From assembly GCF_030323865.1 (NCBI RefSeq), contig NZ_CP066362.1:558001-622000 (forward strand): 64,000 nucleotides of DNA, in the 5' to 3' direction. The notes below the pieces were generated by a model. The model did no database searches. It worked only from the letters and a program-made list of their open reading frames with translations, and had not been told where the DNA came from. Positions within the stretch are counted from its first letter, which is position 1. Each line of letters starts with the position of its first letter. The translations under genes were made by a program, and so were the position numbers. This document shows positions 46,014 through 54,190 of the stretch, one piece after another. This DNA is from Pseudarthrobacter defluvii. Lineage in GTDB: Bacteria > Actinomycetota > Actinomycetes > Actinomycetales > Micrococcaceae.

Positions 46014-47573
46014 TCAGGCAGTTCCGGCCTCCGGCAGGTCTTTGGTGGCGGGCCCTTCGAGCAACTGGCCCTCGTTGGTGAACCGGGAGCCGTGCAGCGG
46101 GCAGTCCCAGGACCGTTCGTTGTCATTCCAGTGCAGGATGCCGCCCAGATGGGTGCAGACTGCGGACAGCCGGCAGGTGATTCCGTCCACGGTGGACACT
46201 GCCACCGGACGGTTGCCGTCACGGTAGACCTTGCCCTGCCCTTCCGGTGGAGCGGCGGCATCGGACGGGCCAGCCGCCACAGGTGCCGGAGGAGCCTGAT
46301 CCGTGCCGCGTTTCAGGCCATCGATCTTCCGGCCCCCGGCACTCACCTTTCCCCAGTCCGTGGCCATCCTGGCAGCCACGCCGGCGTTAAGCGTGACGGC
46401 GGAGAATGCACCTGCCGGCGATGTGATGCGGTGGTGGATGGTATCCGCCCAGGGCACCTGCCCGCCCAGGATGTCCGCGGAGATGCCCAGTGCGGCGGCT
46501 ACGGCGTTGGTCATTCCCCACTTGTTGTAGCCGGTGCCAAAGTAGATCTGGCCCTTGCCTCGGGGGAGTTTGCCGAAGAACGGCATGAGGTTGGTTGGCA
46601 TGTAGTCCTGCGCCGACCATGTATGGGTGGTGACGGCGCCGGGGTAATGCTTCCCGGCCCAGTCCAGCAGGCCTGCGAGGTGTGCCTTTTCGGACTCCGT
46701 GCGGCCTACCTGGTGCCCGTGTCCGCCCACCAGCAGCAGGTTCCTGCCGTCCACTTCGTAGTCGCGGAGGGAGTGGGTGGGCTGCTCAACGGAGATGTAC
46801 ATGCCCGGCGGAGGTGCCTGGTCCTCCTGGAGCTGGAGTGCGGCGGCATAGGAGCGGCTTGGCTTCAGCTTGGCGAAATAGAGGCCGCGGTCCAGGACGG
46901 GGATGCCGGTGGCCAGGACCACCTTGTCCGCTCTTACGCTGCCCCGGTCGGTCCGGACGGCGGAGGGGGAATCCCCGGTGACGTCGCGGAGGCGCACTCC
47001 GCTAACGATCCGTCCGCCCCGGCTGCGGATATCCGCCACCAGCGCATCCAGGACGTCCAGCGGGTTGATCTGGGCCTGGTTCCGCATGCGCACGGCACCG
47101 TGGACCGGAAAGGGCAGGCCGGCGTCGCGCACGTAGTCCACGTCCAGCAGGGCGGTGGTAGCGGCGCCGATCTCTTCCCGCAGCTTTTCGGTGCCCTGCG
47201 CGGAGGCGGCGTAGGTGTAGGCATCCCGTCGCTGGAAGGGCACATCCTGTTCCTCGAGGTAGCGCAGCAGCCACGACTGCCCTTCCCGGTTTCCGTCGAC
47301 GTACGCCTGCACCTGTTTCCGGGAATACTGGCGGGCAAGCTGGGACAGGAACGTTCCCTGCAGCAGGGTTACTTTGGCCGTGGTGTTGCCGGTGGTTACG
47401 GCGCCGGGGTGGCGGGCCTCCAGTACCAGCACGCTCTGCCCGGACCTGGCCAGCAACAGGGCGGTGACCAGACCCGTGAGCCCGGCACCGGCAACCACAG
47501 TGTCGTACCTGGTGTCCGGTTCGAAAGGATCAGATGTAAAAGGGGTCCTGCGGTCCAGCCATATCGACGTCAT
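46014..47573 (-). CDS. FAD oxidoreductase with Rieske domain
   Basis: This 519-residue fusion has an N-terminal FAD-binding domain of the glycine-oxidase/DAO type (DTVVAGAGLTGLVTALLLAR) and a C-terminal Rieske [2Fe-2S] domain with ligands CTHLGG and CPLHGSRF. It probably passes electrons between a flavin and the cluster to oxidise an unknown substrate. The start is the ATG at 47573 (MTSIWLDRR). It diverges from a DUF4383 gene across a region with a palindrome. Confidence 0.88.
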   Translation of the reverse strand: MTSIWLDRRTPFTSDPFEPDTRYDTVVAGAGLTGLVTALLLARSGQSVLVLEARHPGAVTTGNTTAKVTLLQGTFLSQLARQYSRKQVQAYVDGNREGQSWLLRYLEEQDVPFQRRDAYTYAASAQGTEKLREEIGAATTALLDVDYVRDAGLPFPVHGAVRMRNQAQINPLDVLDALVADIRSRGGRIVSGVRLRDVTGDSPSAVRTDRGSVRADKVVLATGIPVLDRGLYFAKLKPSRSYAAALQLQEDQAPPPGMYISVEQPTHSLRDYEVDGRNLLLVGGHGHQVGRTESEKAHLAGLLDWAGKHYPGAVTTHTWSAQDYMPTNLMPFFGKLPRGKGQIYFGTGYNKWGMTNAVAAALGISADILGGQVPWADTIHHRITSPAGAFSAVTLNAGVAARMATDWGKVSAGGRKIDGLKRGTDQAPPAPVAAGPSDAAAPPEGQGKVYRDGNRPVAVSTVDGITCRLSAVCTHLGGILHWNDNERSWDCPLHGSRFTNEGQLLEGPATKDLPEAGTA

Positions 47574-47662
47574 GCCAGTCCAACCTGCCTCCGGTCCAAG
47601 GCCCTGACAGGCCACTTTGTGATGGGTCCGTTACTGACCCTTACTATCCGCGGCGGATTTGC

Positions 47663-47674
47663 TAAGTATACTTA
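47663..47674. promoter_or_regulatory. TAAGTATACTTA palindrome
   Basis: A perfect 12-bp palindrome in AT-rich DNA, 90 bp from either divergent start (Rieske oxidoreductase and DUF4383). It is a good candidate operator, for instance for a MarR- or ArsR-type repressor not encoded here. Confidence 0.55.
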
Positions 47675-47764
47675 CGATGTCGGGGTTTAAGTCTACGGTC
47701 GAGCACCAATGGTCGTGCATCGCCCGGCAGCCAGAATGCACCAACGACACAAGCAGGAGACATC

Positions 47765-48238
47765 ATGACAACCATGAATTCCGGCGGTCGCACCGCAGGC
47801 CGGGCCAACATCCAAAAAGCCACCCTTGCCGTAGGCGTGGTCTTCCTCCTGGTGGGGGTCCTGGGGTTCATCCCGGGCATCACTTCCAACTACGGATCCC
47901 TGGGCTTCGCCGGCCACGGATCCGACGCCCTGCTGCTGGGCATCTTCCAGGTTTCGATCCTGCACAACATCGTCCACCTGCTGTTCGGCATCGCTGGCGT
48001 CGCCATGGCGCGCAGCGCGGCAGCCTCCAGGAACTACCTGGTGGTCGGTGGCGCCATCTACCTGGTGTTGTGGCTCTATGGCTTGTTCATCGGACAGGAC
48101 AGCGGAGCCAACTTCGTGCCGGTCAACAGTGCTGACAACTGGCTGCACTTCGTCCTCGGAGTCGCCATGATCGGCCTGGGCGTGGCACTGTCCCGCGGGA
48201 CGACGCGCGCAGGCCGCACCAGCACGGCGGCCCGGTAA
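47765..48238 (+). CDS. DUF4383 membrane protein
   Basis: This 157-residue protein is of the actinobacterial DUF4383 family. It has about four TM segments (LAVGVVFLLVGVLGFIPGI, LHNIVHLLFGIAGVAMARSA, YLVLWLYGLFIGQ, WLHFVLGVAMIGLGVAL). A GCAGGAGACATC ribosome site precedes the ATG. It is often found in stress regulons; no activity is known. Two hairpins follow it. Confidence 0.88.
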   Translation: MTTMNSGGRTAGRANIQKATLAVGVVFLLVGVLGFIPGITSNYGSLGFAGHGSDALLLGIFQVSILHNIVHLLFGIAGVAMARSAAASRNYLVVGGAIYLVLWLYGLFIGQDSGANFVPVNSADNWLHFVLGVAMIGLGVALSRGTTRAGRTSTAAR

Positions 48239-48265
48239 CCATAACGCAGCGCGAATAAGCCAATA

Positions 48266-48301
48266 GGGCCGCCGTCGGGATGAAACCTCCGACGGCGGCC
48301 C
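48266..48301. terminator. First of two tandem hairpins
   Basis: GGGCCGCCGTCGG (48266-48278) pairs with CCGACGGCGGCCC (48289-48301), a 13-bp stem. It is the first of two stems after DUF4383; no strong T-run follows. Confidence 0.7.
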
Positions 48302-48311
48302 AGGACTACCG

Positions 48312-48343
48312 AAGGCGGCCCGGCTTGATTGCCGGGCCGCCTT
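48312..48343. terminator. Second hairpin with T-run
   Basis: AAGGCGGCCCGGC (48312-48324) pairs with GCCGGGCCGCCTT (48331-48343) around TTGATT and is followed by T. With the preceding stem it separates DUF4383 from the convergent DUF4232 gene. Confidence 0.75.
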
Positions 48344-48369
48344 TCGCCGTATGGGGAGTGGTCGCCAGG

Positions 48370-49035
48370 TCAGGCGGGCTGGAACGCTCCGATGGAGAGC
48401 AGGGTGATATCTGCGTTGCTGCAGGCCGTTGTGGGCTGCGGGATGAACAGTGAGTCGGTGTCCTCCGGCGGGTAGATCCGGTAACCGGCCGCATCCACCG
48501 GTGAGCAGCCCTGGTAGTTACGGGCCTGCGTGTAGCGCAGCACCGCGGTGCCGGTCTGGCCGGGAGCCAGCAGGACGTCGACGACGCCGGCGGAGTCGTC
48601 CCGCGTTGCCGGGGCGCCGATCGGTTCGCCGGCGGCGTCCGCCACCAGGGAAACGCCGGGGAAGCCCCTGAGGATGCAGGGCTCGGAGCCCTTGTTGGTG
48701 AGGTTTAGCTTCATGTAGACGCTGCCCGCCGCGCCGCCGCCGGAAGCGTCGGTGGCGGCGGTGAGGCCGGCTGCCTTGCACAGGCCGGGTGCGCCGGCGG
48801 CTGTGGTGGCGGGGGCCGGGGAGGAAGGCGTGGACGTGGCCGGCGCCGAAGACGCCGGAGGTGGCGTGCTGGCCGACGGCGTAGCGGACTGGCTCGCCTG
48901 CCCGCTGCCCGAAGGTGAGGGCGACGTCGTCGTCTGGGACTGCGGCTGGCTTGGACCGCACGCGGTGAGCAACAGTGCTGCCGCTGCAGCCGCCGTCGTC
49001 ATAACCAACCCCTGGGAAATTTTCTGAGACCTCAT
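48370..49035 (-). CDS. DUF4232 lipoprotein
   Basis: This 221-residue secreted protein has a lipoprotein signal (LLLTACGPS, Cys26), a Ser/Thr/Pro-rich linker of about 55 residues, and a C-terminal DUF4232 beta-sandwich with cysteines (GLCKAAGL, EPCILRGFPGVSLV, NYQGCSPVD, TTACSNAD). Such proteins are envelope-located in actinobacteria, and their ligand is unknown. The tandem hairpins at 48.3 kb end this gene. Confidence 0.9.
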   Translation of the reverse strand: MRSQKISQGLVMTTAAAAAALLLTACGPSQPQSQTTTSPSPSGSGQASQSATPSASTPPPASSAPATSTPSSPAPATTAAGAPGLCKAAGLTAATDASGGGAAGSVYMKLNLTNKGSEPCILRGFPGVSLVADAAGEPIGAPATRDDSAGVVDVLLAPGQTGTAVLRYTQARNYQGCSPVDAAGYRIYPPEDTDSLFIPQPTTACSNADITLLSIGAFQPA

Positions 49036-49125
49036 GGCACCACCTTCGCTGTAGCTGTTGCCCGCGTCAACGATGCCACATGCGGTAGCGGCAATTTGAT
49101 GCCCGGATCGTGATGATCCGGACCT

Positions 49126-49179
49126 TCAATCGGTTTCCGGGCCCGTGCAGTAGTGGCAGTCCTCGGGGCAGTCCGTCAT
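49126..49179 (-). CDS. 17-residue Cys-rich microORF
   Basis: The ATG at 49179 overlaps the stop of the preceding small gene (ATGA). Reading on gives MTDCPEDCHYCTGPETD and then TGA at 49126. The three cysteines form C-x3-C-x2-C, which could bind a metal. Its position after a real small gene, coupled by overlap, is the main evidence. Too short to be certain. Confidence 0.4.
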   Translation of the reverse strand: MTDCPEDCHYCTGPETD

Positions 49180-49394
49180 GCCGGCACCCCTGCCAGGTCG
49201 AAGCCGTCCGCGATGTGGAACAGGCGCCGGCCGCCCGCGGGAGCAGCCACCCACACCACGTCGCCGTCTTCTGTCCGGGAGTCCACCAGGCCGCTGAACA
49301 CGGTGCGTCCATTACTCCTCAGTTCCACTGCATCACCGGTCTCGACGGTGTCCCAACGGACAGGGATTTTTGCGCGGTTCGTCATTGAAGTCAC
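49176..49394 (-). CDS. Small hypothetical protein
   Basis: This protein of about 72 residues is chosen from the GTG at 49394, because AAAGGA lies 7 nt upstream; an ATG three codons on also fits. The sequence (AKIPVRWDTVETGDAVELRS, then VDSRTEDGDVVWVAAPAG) looks like a small beta-barrel of KOW/SH3 type. No family is certain. Its stop codon overlaps the 17-codon ORF start. Confidence 0.65.
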   Translation of the reverse strand: MTSMTNRAKIPVRWDTVETGDAVELRSNGRTVFSGLVDSRTEDGDVVWVAAPAGGRRLFHIADGFDLAGVPA

Positions 49395-49598
49395 GGTTTT
49401 TCCTTTGAAAGCGTATGGCCGGGCGGCCGTTGCCGCACTGGTGATGCCATCAAACAGGGGCGCCCCTGCCCGGCTCAATGGAGGAATGGCCACCCTCGCG
49501 CGCCGGCCTTTGTGCACGGCTCCAGCAGGGCCTGTGTCGGCGTGAAGGGGCCAGGGTTAGACTGCCTCCGTACGTGTTGGCGATCGAAGGAGAAGTTC

Positions 49599-49946
49599 AT
49601 GGACTACACCGGAAGCCAGTCAGAGAAGGCCGTCCCCGCGGGAGAGCTGGGCCGCAGCCACATCGGGCAGACCATCAGTTTCCAGCCGAACGAGTTCACC
49701 ATCGTATTCGGCAAGCTCGCCGGCATCGCCCGGACAGAGGCCATGGTCTACCTCTCCCTGACGGGGGTTGGAAACGGCACGCACCTGAAGGATGAATACG
49801 ACCTGCCGGTGACCCATGAGGTCTTCGTTCCTGTGGACGTTATTTCCAATGCGGAGTCCACCATCAAGGACTTGTTCGGCAAGGTCCAGGAAAACCTGCG
49901 TGGAGCCGGCCACAAGGGTGGCGAGGACCGGACCGACAGGCTCTAG
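49599..49946 (+). CDS. Hypothetical protein
   Basis: This 115-residue protein starts at 49599 with GAAGGAG 5 nt upstream. The sequence (LGRSHIGQTISFQPNEFTIV, then LPVTHEVFVPVDVISNAEST) is acidic, soluble and without TM or Cys motifs. No family recognised. A 10-bp stem follows between it and the convergent gene. Confidence 0.7.
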   Translation: MDYTGSQSEKAVPAGELGRSHIGQTISFQPNEFTIVFGKLAGIARTEAMVYLSLTGVGNGTHLKDEYDLPVTHEVFVPVDVISNAESTIKDLFGKVQENLRGAGHKGGEDRTDRL

Positions 49947-49961
49947 CCCGAACAAATAGAC

Positions 49962-49993
49962 GGGAAGGCCGGCATGGATGTGTCGGCCTTCCC
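49962..49993. terminator. Bidirectional hairpin
   Basis: GGGAAGGCCG (49962-49971) pairs with CGGCCTTCCC (49984-49993) around a 12-nt loop. It lies between the hypothetical gene and the convergent NADP oxidoreductase. Confidence 0.65.
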
Positions 49994-50018
49994 CTCTGTC
50001 TGTCCTGCTCAGTGCCGG

Positions 50019-50663
50019 CTACGCCGCGGGAATGAACCTAAGGGCCGAGTTCCACTGGAACTGCGGCAGCTGCTCGTTGGCTGAGAGCAGGATGTTCAGG
50101 AAGCCTGCCTGTTCCAGCTGCCGGGCACGGCGGAGAGGACCGACAACGATGGGGGTCAGGCCGGCAGCGGAAGCGAAGCCGCTGACGGATGCAACGGCGG
50201 ACTCGTCATCGCCGGCAATCAGGACGTCTAGCTGCTGGCCATCCACTTCGCCCGCACCCAGGGTGGCGGCGAAGGCGGTGTTGAAGGCCTTGACCACCTT
50301 GGCCGGGGTGATTTTCTGGAGTTCTTCGGCAGCTGAACTGTCGGCGCGAACGGAGAGGCCTTCGAAGGTCGAGAAGTCCACAGGATTGGTGATGTCCACG
50401 TACACCTTGCCCTCGAGGCTTTCGCCGTAGCGCGACACAATGTCCTTGGCGGCGTCGAAGTAGACGGCCGGCATGACGATGGAACCGGTGACGGTGTCGC
50501 CGAGTACTCCGGTGGCTACCTGGCCGCCGAGTTCCGCGGCCAGGGCGTCGGCCTTGGACTTGTCTTCGTGGGCGAGCAGCTGGACGTTCTTGCCTGCGGC
50601 CAGGGCCCGGACTGCCAATCCACGGGCCATGTTGCCGGTGCCGATGATGGTGATGTCAGTCAT
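50019..50663 (-). CDS. NADPH-dependent F420 reductase-like protein
   Basis: This protein of about 214 residues has the Rossmann motif DITIIGTGNMARGLAVRALA and the family segments GKVYVDITNPVDFSTFEGLS and VVKAFNTAFAATL. It is of the same superfamily as the protein at 29.6 kb but not a close copy. I start it at the ATG at 50663 with GAAAGAAG upstream. Substrate unknown. Confidence 0.87.
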   Translation of the reverse strand: MTDITIIGTGNMARGLAVRALAAGKNVQLLAHEDKSKADALAAELGGQVATGVLGDTVTGSIVMPAVYFDAAKDIVSRYGESLEGKVYVDITNPVDFSTFEGLSVRADSSAAEELQKITPAKVVKAFNTAFAATLGAGEVDGQQLDVLIAGDDESAVASVSGFASAAGLTPIVVGPLRRARQLEQAGFLNILLSANEQLPQFQWNSALRFIPAA

Positions 50664-50778
50664 GATGTTCTTCTTTCCAAAGAGGCGGGATAGGAAACTC
50701 ACTGCAATCCTTTGTCGAAATGCTCTTACTTGAAGCTTCAACTACTGATTTTGGAAATCTATTCCCGCCGCGCCAACT

Positions 50779-51381
50779 TCAATCGGACGGAATCTGGAGG
50801 ACGCTTGCCGCCGCCCGCAGGTAAGGGGCCGGATCCGGCCCGGTTCCCGCTGCCCAGTCCAGCCAGGCCTGGAAGGTGGCGGCGATGAAGGCTGCGGCAA
50901 GGTAACTGGCGGTATCATCCGGTACGCCCGCTGCCGTGAGGTAGGCGAGCGTCCGCCCGCGCTGGGCACCCAAGGCCTCGTAGCTGTGACTGAGGAGCTC
51001 GCCGTGCGCGGCGATGAGCCGCAAGCGTGCCCGGGTCAGTTCGAGGTCAGGCAATGCCGCCGATCCTGCGGTTGCCGCGCGGGCGAGGCGGGCGAGCGGG
51101 TCCCCGGACCGTACAGGTTCTGCGGCACCGGCGTCGAGGGCCTCCAGCGAAGCATCGAGGGCGGGTTCCATTCCACCCCACACCAGGTCGGCTTTGGTGG
51201 CGAAGTAACGGTACAGGCTCTTGCGGCCGATTCCCGCCGCTCGGGCGATATCGTCCATGGAGGTGTCGTCGTACCCCTTTGTATCGAACAACCGCGTGGC
51301 AGCGCGTGCAACGGCGTCCGGGTCGATAGTCGCGGGACGGCCCGGCGTCCGCACCTTTGAACCATTCACTGCTGCCTCCAT
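50779..51381 (-). CDS. TetR-family regulator
   Basis: This is a 200-residue repressor. The TetR helix-turn-helix is in ARAATRLFDTKGYDDTSMDD and IGRKSLYRYFATKADLVWGG. The C-terminal half resembles the MftR_C class. It starts at 51381 (AGGA upstream) and diverges from an SDR gene across an operator-like dyad. It probably represses itself and the SDR. Confidence 0.88.
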   Translation of the reverse strand: MEAAVNGSKVRTPGRPATIDPDAVARAATRLFDTKGYDDTSMDDIARAAGIGRKSLYRYFATKADLVWGGMEPALDASLEALDAGAAEPVRSGDPLARLARAATAGSAALPDLELTRARLRLIAAHGELLSHSYEALGAQRGRTLAYLTAAGVPDDTASYLAAAFIAATFQAWLDWAAGTGPDPAPYLRAAASVLQIPSD

Positions 51382-51408
51382 CGCTGCCGTCCTGCCTGCC
51401 CTTCCATA

Positions 51409-51425
51409 ATGACACCCTGTGTCAT
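51409..51425. promoter_or_regulatory. TetR operator candidate
   Basis: ATGACAC-CCT-GTGTCAT is a 17-bp perfect dyad with 7-bp arms in the divergent region between the TetR gene and the SDR gene. Its position and symmetry fit a repressor site shared by both promoters. Confidence 0.75.
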
Positions 51426-51463
51426 AAAGTGTGGGCATCTGGCTCGCAATTGGGAAGGACATC

Positions 51464-52243
51464 ATGGGCAACGAAGCTTCATGGCAGGAAGTGGTCACGC
51501 ACGGCCGCTTCGCAGGCAAGACCGTCATCGTCACCGGCGCAGGTTCGGGCATCGGGAAGGCAACGGCGCTGCGGGTTGCGAAGGAAGGCGGCCGGGTCAT
51601 CGCCGCCGACGTCAGCAAGGAACGGCTGGACGAACTGGTGGAGCAGAACCCTGGACTGGACCTGGTGCCGGTCGCGGGGGATATATCGACTGAAGAAACA
51701 GTGGCCGCCGTGGTGAGCGCCGCTGGCGGGCGAGTGGACGCATTGGCCAACGTGGCAGGCATCATGGACAATTTCGCGCCCATTCACGACCTGGACGACG
51801 AGACCTGGGATCGCGTCCTCCGCATCAACGTCACCGCCCTGATGCGGCTCACTCGGGCAGTGTTGCCGCTGATGCTTGAAGCGGGCGCGGGCTCGGTGGT
51901 CAACATTTCCTCCGAAGCCGGCCTCCGTGGCTCTGCCGCCGGAGCGGCCTACACCGCCTCCAAGCACGCCGTGGTGGGGCTGACCAAGAATTCGGCAGTG
52001 ATATACGGACCCAAGGGCCTGCGCTTCAACGCCGTCGCCCCCGGCGCCACCATCACCAACATCGTGGCCAACTGGGGGTCGCAGATGGCCGCCGAACGGC
52101 TGGGCCCGCTAATGCAGGCCAACATTCCCGCACCCGCCACGGCTGCCCAGCTCGCCGCGTCTATCACGTTCCTCCTCAGCGATGACGGCACCAACGTCAA
52201 CGGCACCATCCTCGCGTCCGACGGCGGCTGGTCGGCGCTGTAG
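51464..52243 (+). CDS. Short-chain dehydrogenase (SDR)
   Basis: This is a 259-residue classical SDR: cofactor motif VIVTGAGSGIGKATALR, LANVAGIMD, catalytic SSEAGLRGSAAG and AAYTASKHAVVGLTK, and the closing NGTILASDGGWSAL. It probably oxidises or reduces a secondary alcohol; substrate unknown. A GGAAGGACATC site precedes the ATG at 51464. It diverges from the TetR gene and is the likely target of that regulator. Confidence 0.9.
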   Translation: MGNEASWQEVVTHGRFAGKTVIVTGAGSGIGKATALRVAKEGGRVIAADVSKERLDELVEQNPGLDLVPVAGDISTEETVAAVVSAAGGRVDALANVAGIMDNFAPIHDLDDETWDRVLRINVTALMRLTRAVLPLMLEAGAGSVVNISSEAGLRGSAAGAAYTASKHAVVGLTKNSAVIYGPKGLRFNAVAPGATITNIVANWGSQMAAERLGPLMQANIPAPATAAQLAASITFLLSDDGTNVNGTILASDGGWSAL

Positions 52244-52280
52244 CCGGTGCCGGCGCTGGTGACCGGCAGTTAGGGCAGGC

Positions 52281-52310
52281 GGACGACGGCGGGAAGCCCC
52301 GCCGTCGTCC
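52281..52310. terminator. Bidirectional hairpin
   Basis: GGACGACGGCGGG (52281-52293) pairs with CCCGCCGTCGTCC (52298-52310) around a 4-nt loop. It lies between the convergent SDR and TPP-enzyme genes. Confidence 0.75.
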
Positions 52311-52347
52311 CTGTCACCATTTGCCTGTCCCCGGCCTTGCCCGGCTC

Positions 52348-54144
52348 CTAATAGGCCTTCACCCTCTGCTCCACGATGAGGTGGATCAGGGCGAACACGC
52401 CGTCCCTGTCGATTGCCGCCATGGCGGCGTTCAGGGCAGCGGGGACCTCCCAGTCCGCCGTGACAGTGATGCCGAAACCACCGAAAGCCCTGGCCAGCAG
52501 CGCAAAATTCGGGTTTGTCAGCTGCGTGCCGGACACGCGCTGCGGGTAGTGGCGCTCCTGATGCGTCCGGATGGTGCCGTATTCCCGGTTGTCCATCACC
52601 ACCACCAGCGGTGTGGCGCCGTACTGGGCGGCAGTAGCCAACTCCTGCCCGTTCATGAGGAACTCGCCGTCCCCCGCGATGGTGACCACACGGCGTCCCC
52701 GGTCGGCCAGCGACGCGGCAATGGCGGACGGCACGGAATACCCCATGGAGCCGTTGCGGGCGCTGAGCATGGAGGCTTAGCGGCGGGTGGGGAAATACCG
52801 GTGGGCCCAGTTGGGGTGTTCACCGGCCCCGAAAGTCACCACGGCATCCTCGGGAAGGCGGGGCACGAGGTTAGCCATCAGCGTGTCCATCCGCGCCTTG
52901 CCCGGAGCCGGCGCGGCCGGGGGGAGTGCGGCAAATTTCTCCTGCTCGGCGCGCATCCTGGCGGTCCACGCCTTCCACTCTTCCTTGACCGGCAGGTCGA
53001 TCTCGTCGAGGTTCCGGACGAAGGCTTCCGGTTTGGCCAGGATTTGGCGGGAAACGGGGCCGGAGCGGCCGCGCAGGGAGGGGTCTACCGTCACCAGGAA
53101 GTTCTTCTTGTCCCAGTCCTGCCGGCACACAAACCCGTCAGTGATCACGTCTCCGGGCACCGTGCCCACAAATATCAGGAGGTCGGTTTCCTCCAGCAGG
53201 TCGTAGGTGGGGCGGGGACGGCCGTACCCGATGGGTCCCACATAGGACGGCGAATCAAAGGAAACCGTTCCCTGCGTCCGCCATTCGGCAGCGGCGGGGA
53301 TGTGGTGCCGCTCCAGCCAGGCGGTGAGCTGATCTGCCGCCTCCTTCGTCCAATCATTGCCGCCAGTGACGAAGAGCGGCTTGCTGGACCCGGCCAGGGC
53401 AGCCTTCAATGCCGCGGAATCGCTGCCGCTCATGCCGCCGGCCGCCACAGGAATTACGGGGTGCAGCGCGGGGCTGATTTGCTGCCGGAGGATATCCTCG
53501 GGCAGGCCCACAACCACGGGCCCGGGCCGCCCGCTCATGGCCGCGAACATGGCTTCGGCCACGATTTCCGAGGCCCGTTCCGGATGGTCCAGGACCATGA
53601 CGCGTTTGGCGCCGGTATCGAACCACGACTTGATGTCGAATTCCTGGAACGCTTCCCGGTCACGGTGGGCAAAGGGGATCAGGCCCACGAAGAGCAGTAT
53701 GGGCGTGGAATCCTGCCATGCGGTGTGCAGCCCGACGTGGGCGTTCGCTGCTCCCGGTCCGCGGGTGACCATCGCCACGCCCGGACGCTGTTGCATCTTG
53801 CCGTCCGCCTCGGCCATGTAGGCGGCCCCGCCCTCGTGCCGGCAGATGATGGTCTCGATGTCCGAATCGTGCAGCCCGTCCAGCACGTCGAGGAAGCTCT
53901 CGCCGGGAACCACGTAGGTGCGTTCCACGCCGTGGGCCGCCAGTGAATCGACAATCACGTGCCCGGCGGACTTGAGCTGGGGCTGCACACGGTCCGTTGG
54001 ATGCGGGCGGAGCCGGGGCGCGAGGGTCCTGGGGATACCCTTGTCTCCTATGGGCAGTCCCGTCCTGGACGCAGGCGCGCGGCCGCCGTCAAGAACGTCA
54101 ACCGTGTGGCGGAAATCAACCTCGTCATTGGGGTTGCTGGGCAT
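52348..54144 (-). pseudogene. TPP-dependent enzyme gene with in-frame stop
   Basis: Two parts in the same frame are separated by a single TAA (52777-52779). Before it are the PYR and central domains of an acetolactate-synthase-like enzyme (TYVVPGESFLDVLDGLHDSD, ICRHEGGAAYMAEADGKMQQ). After it, starting ASMLSARNGSMGYSVPSA, comes the PP domain with the TPP/Mg motif GDGEFLMNGQEL and DNREYGT. Without the stop it would be one protein of about 598 residues. The change is consistent with a single base change (TAC to TAA). The ATG at 52770 might allow re-initiation, but no ribosome site is seen. It is the third gene of the pucR-glsA operon. Either real inactivation or a base error. Confidence 0.8.
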
Positions 54145-54190
54145 GGGTGTTCCTTTCGAATCAGGGGAAGATCCTGGTGGATGGGGAAGC

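Noticed and set aside
46092..47690. 532-codon plus-strand frame
   Set aside because: Antisense to the Rieske FAD oxidoreductase, which has clear cofactor motifs.
52348..52770. C-terminal TPP part as an independent gene
   Set aside because: It has only the PP domain, no ribosome site, and is in the same frame as the upstream part; an in-frame stop is the simpler reading.
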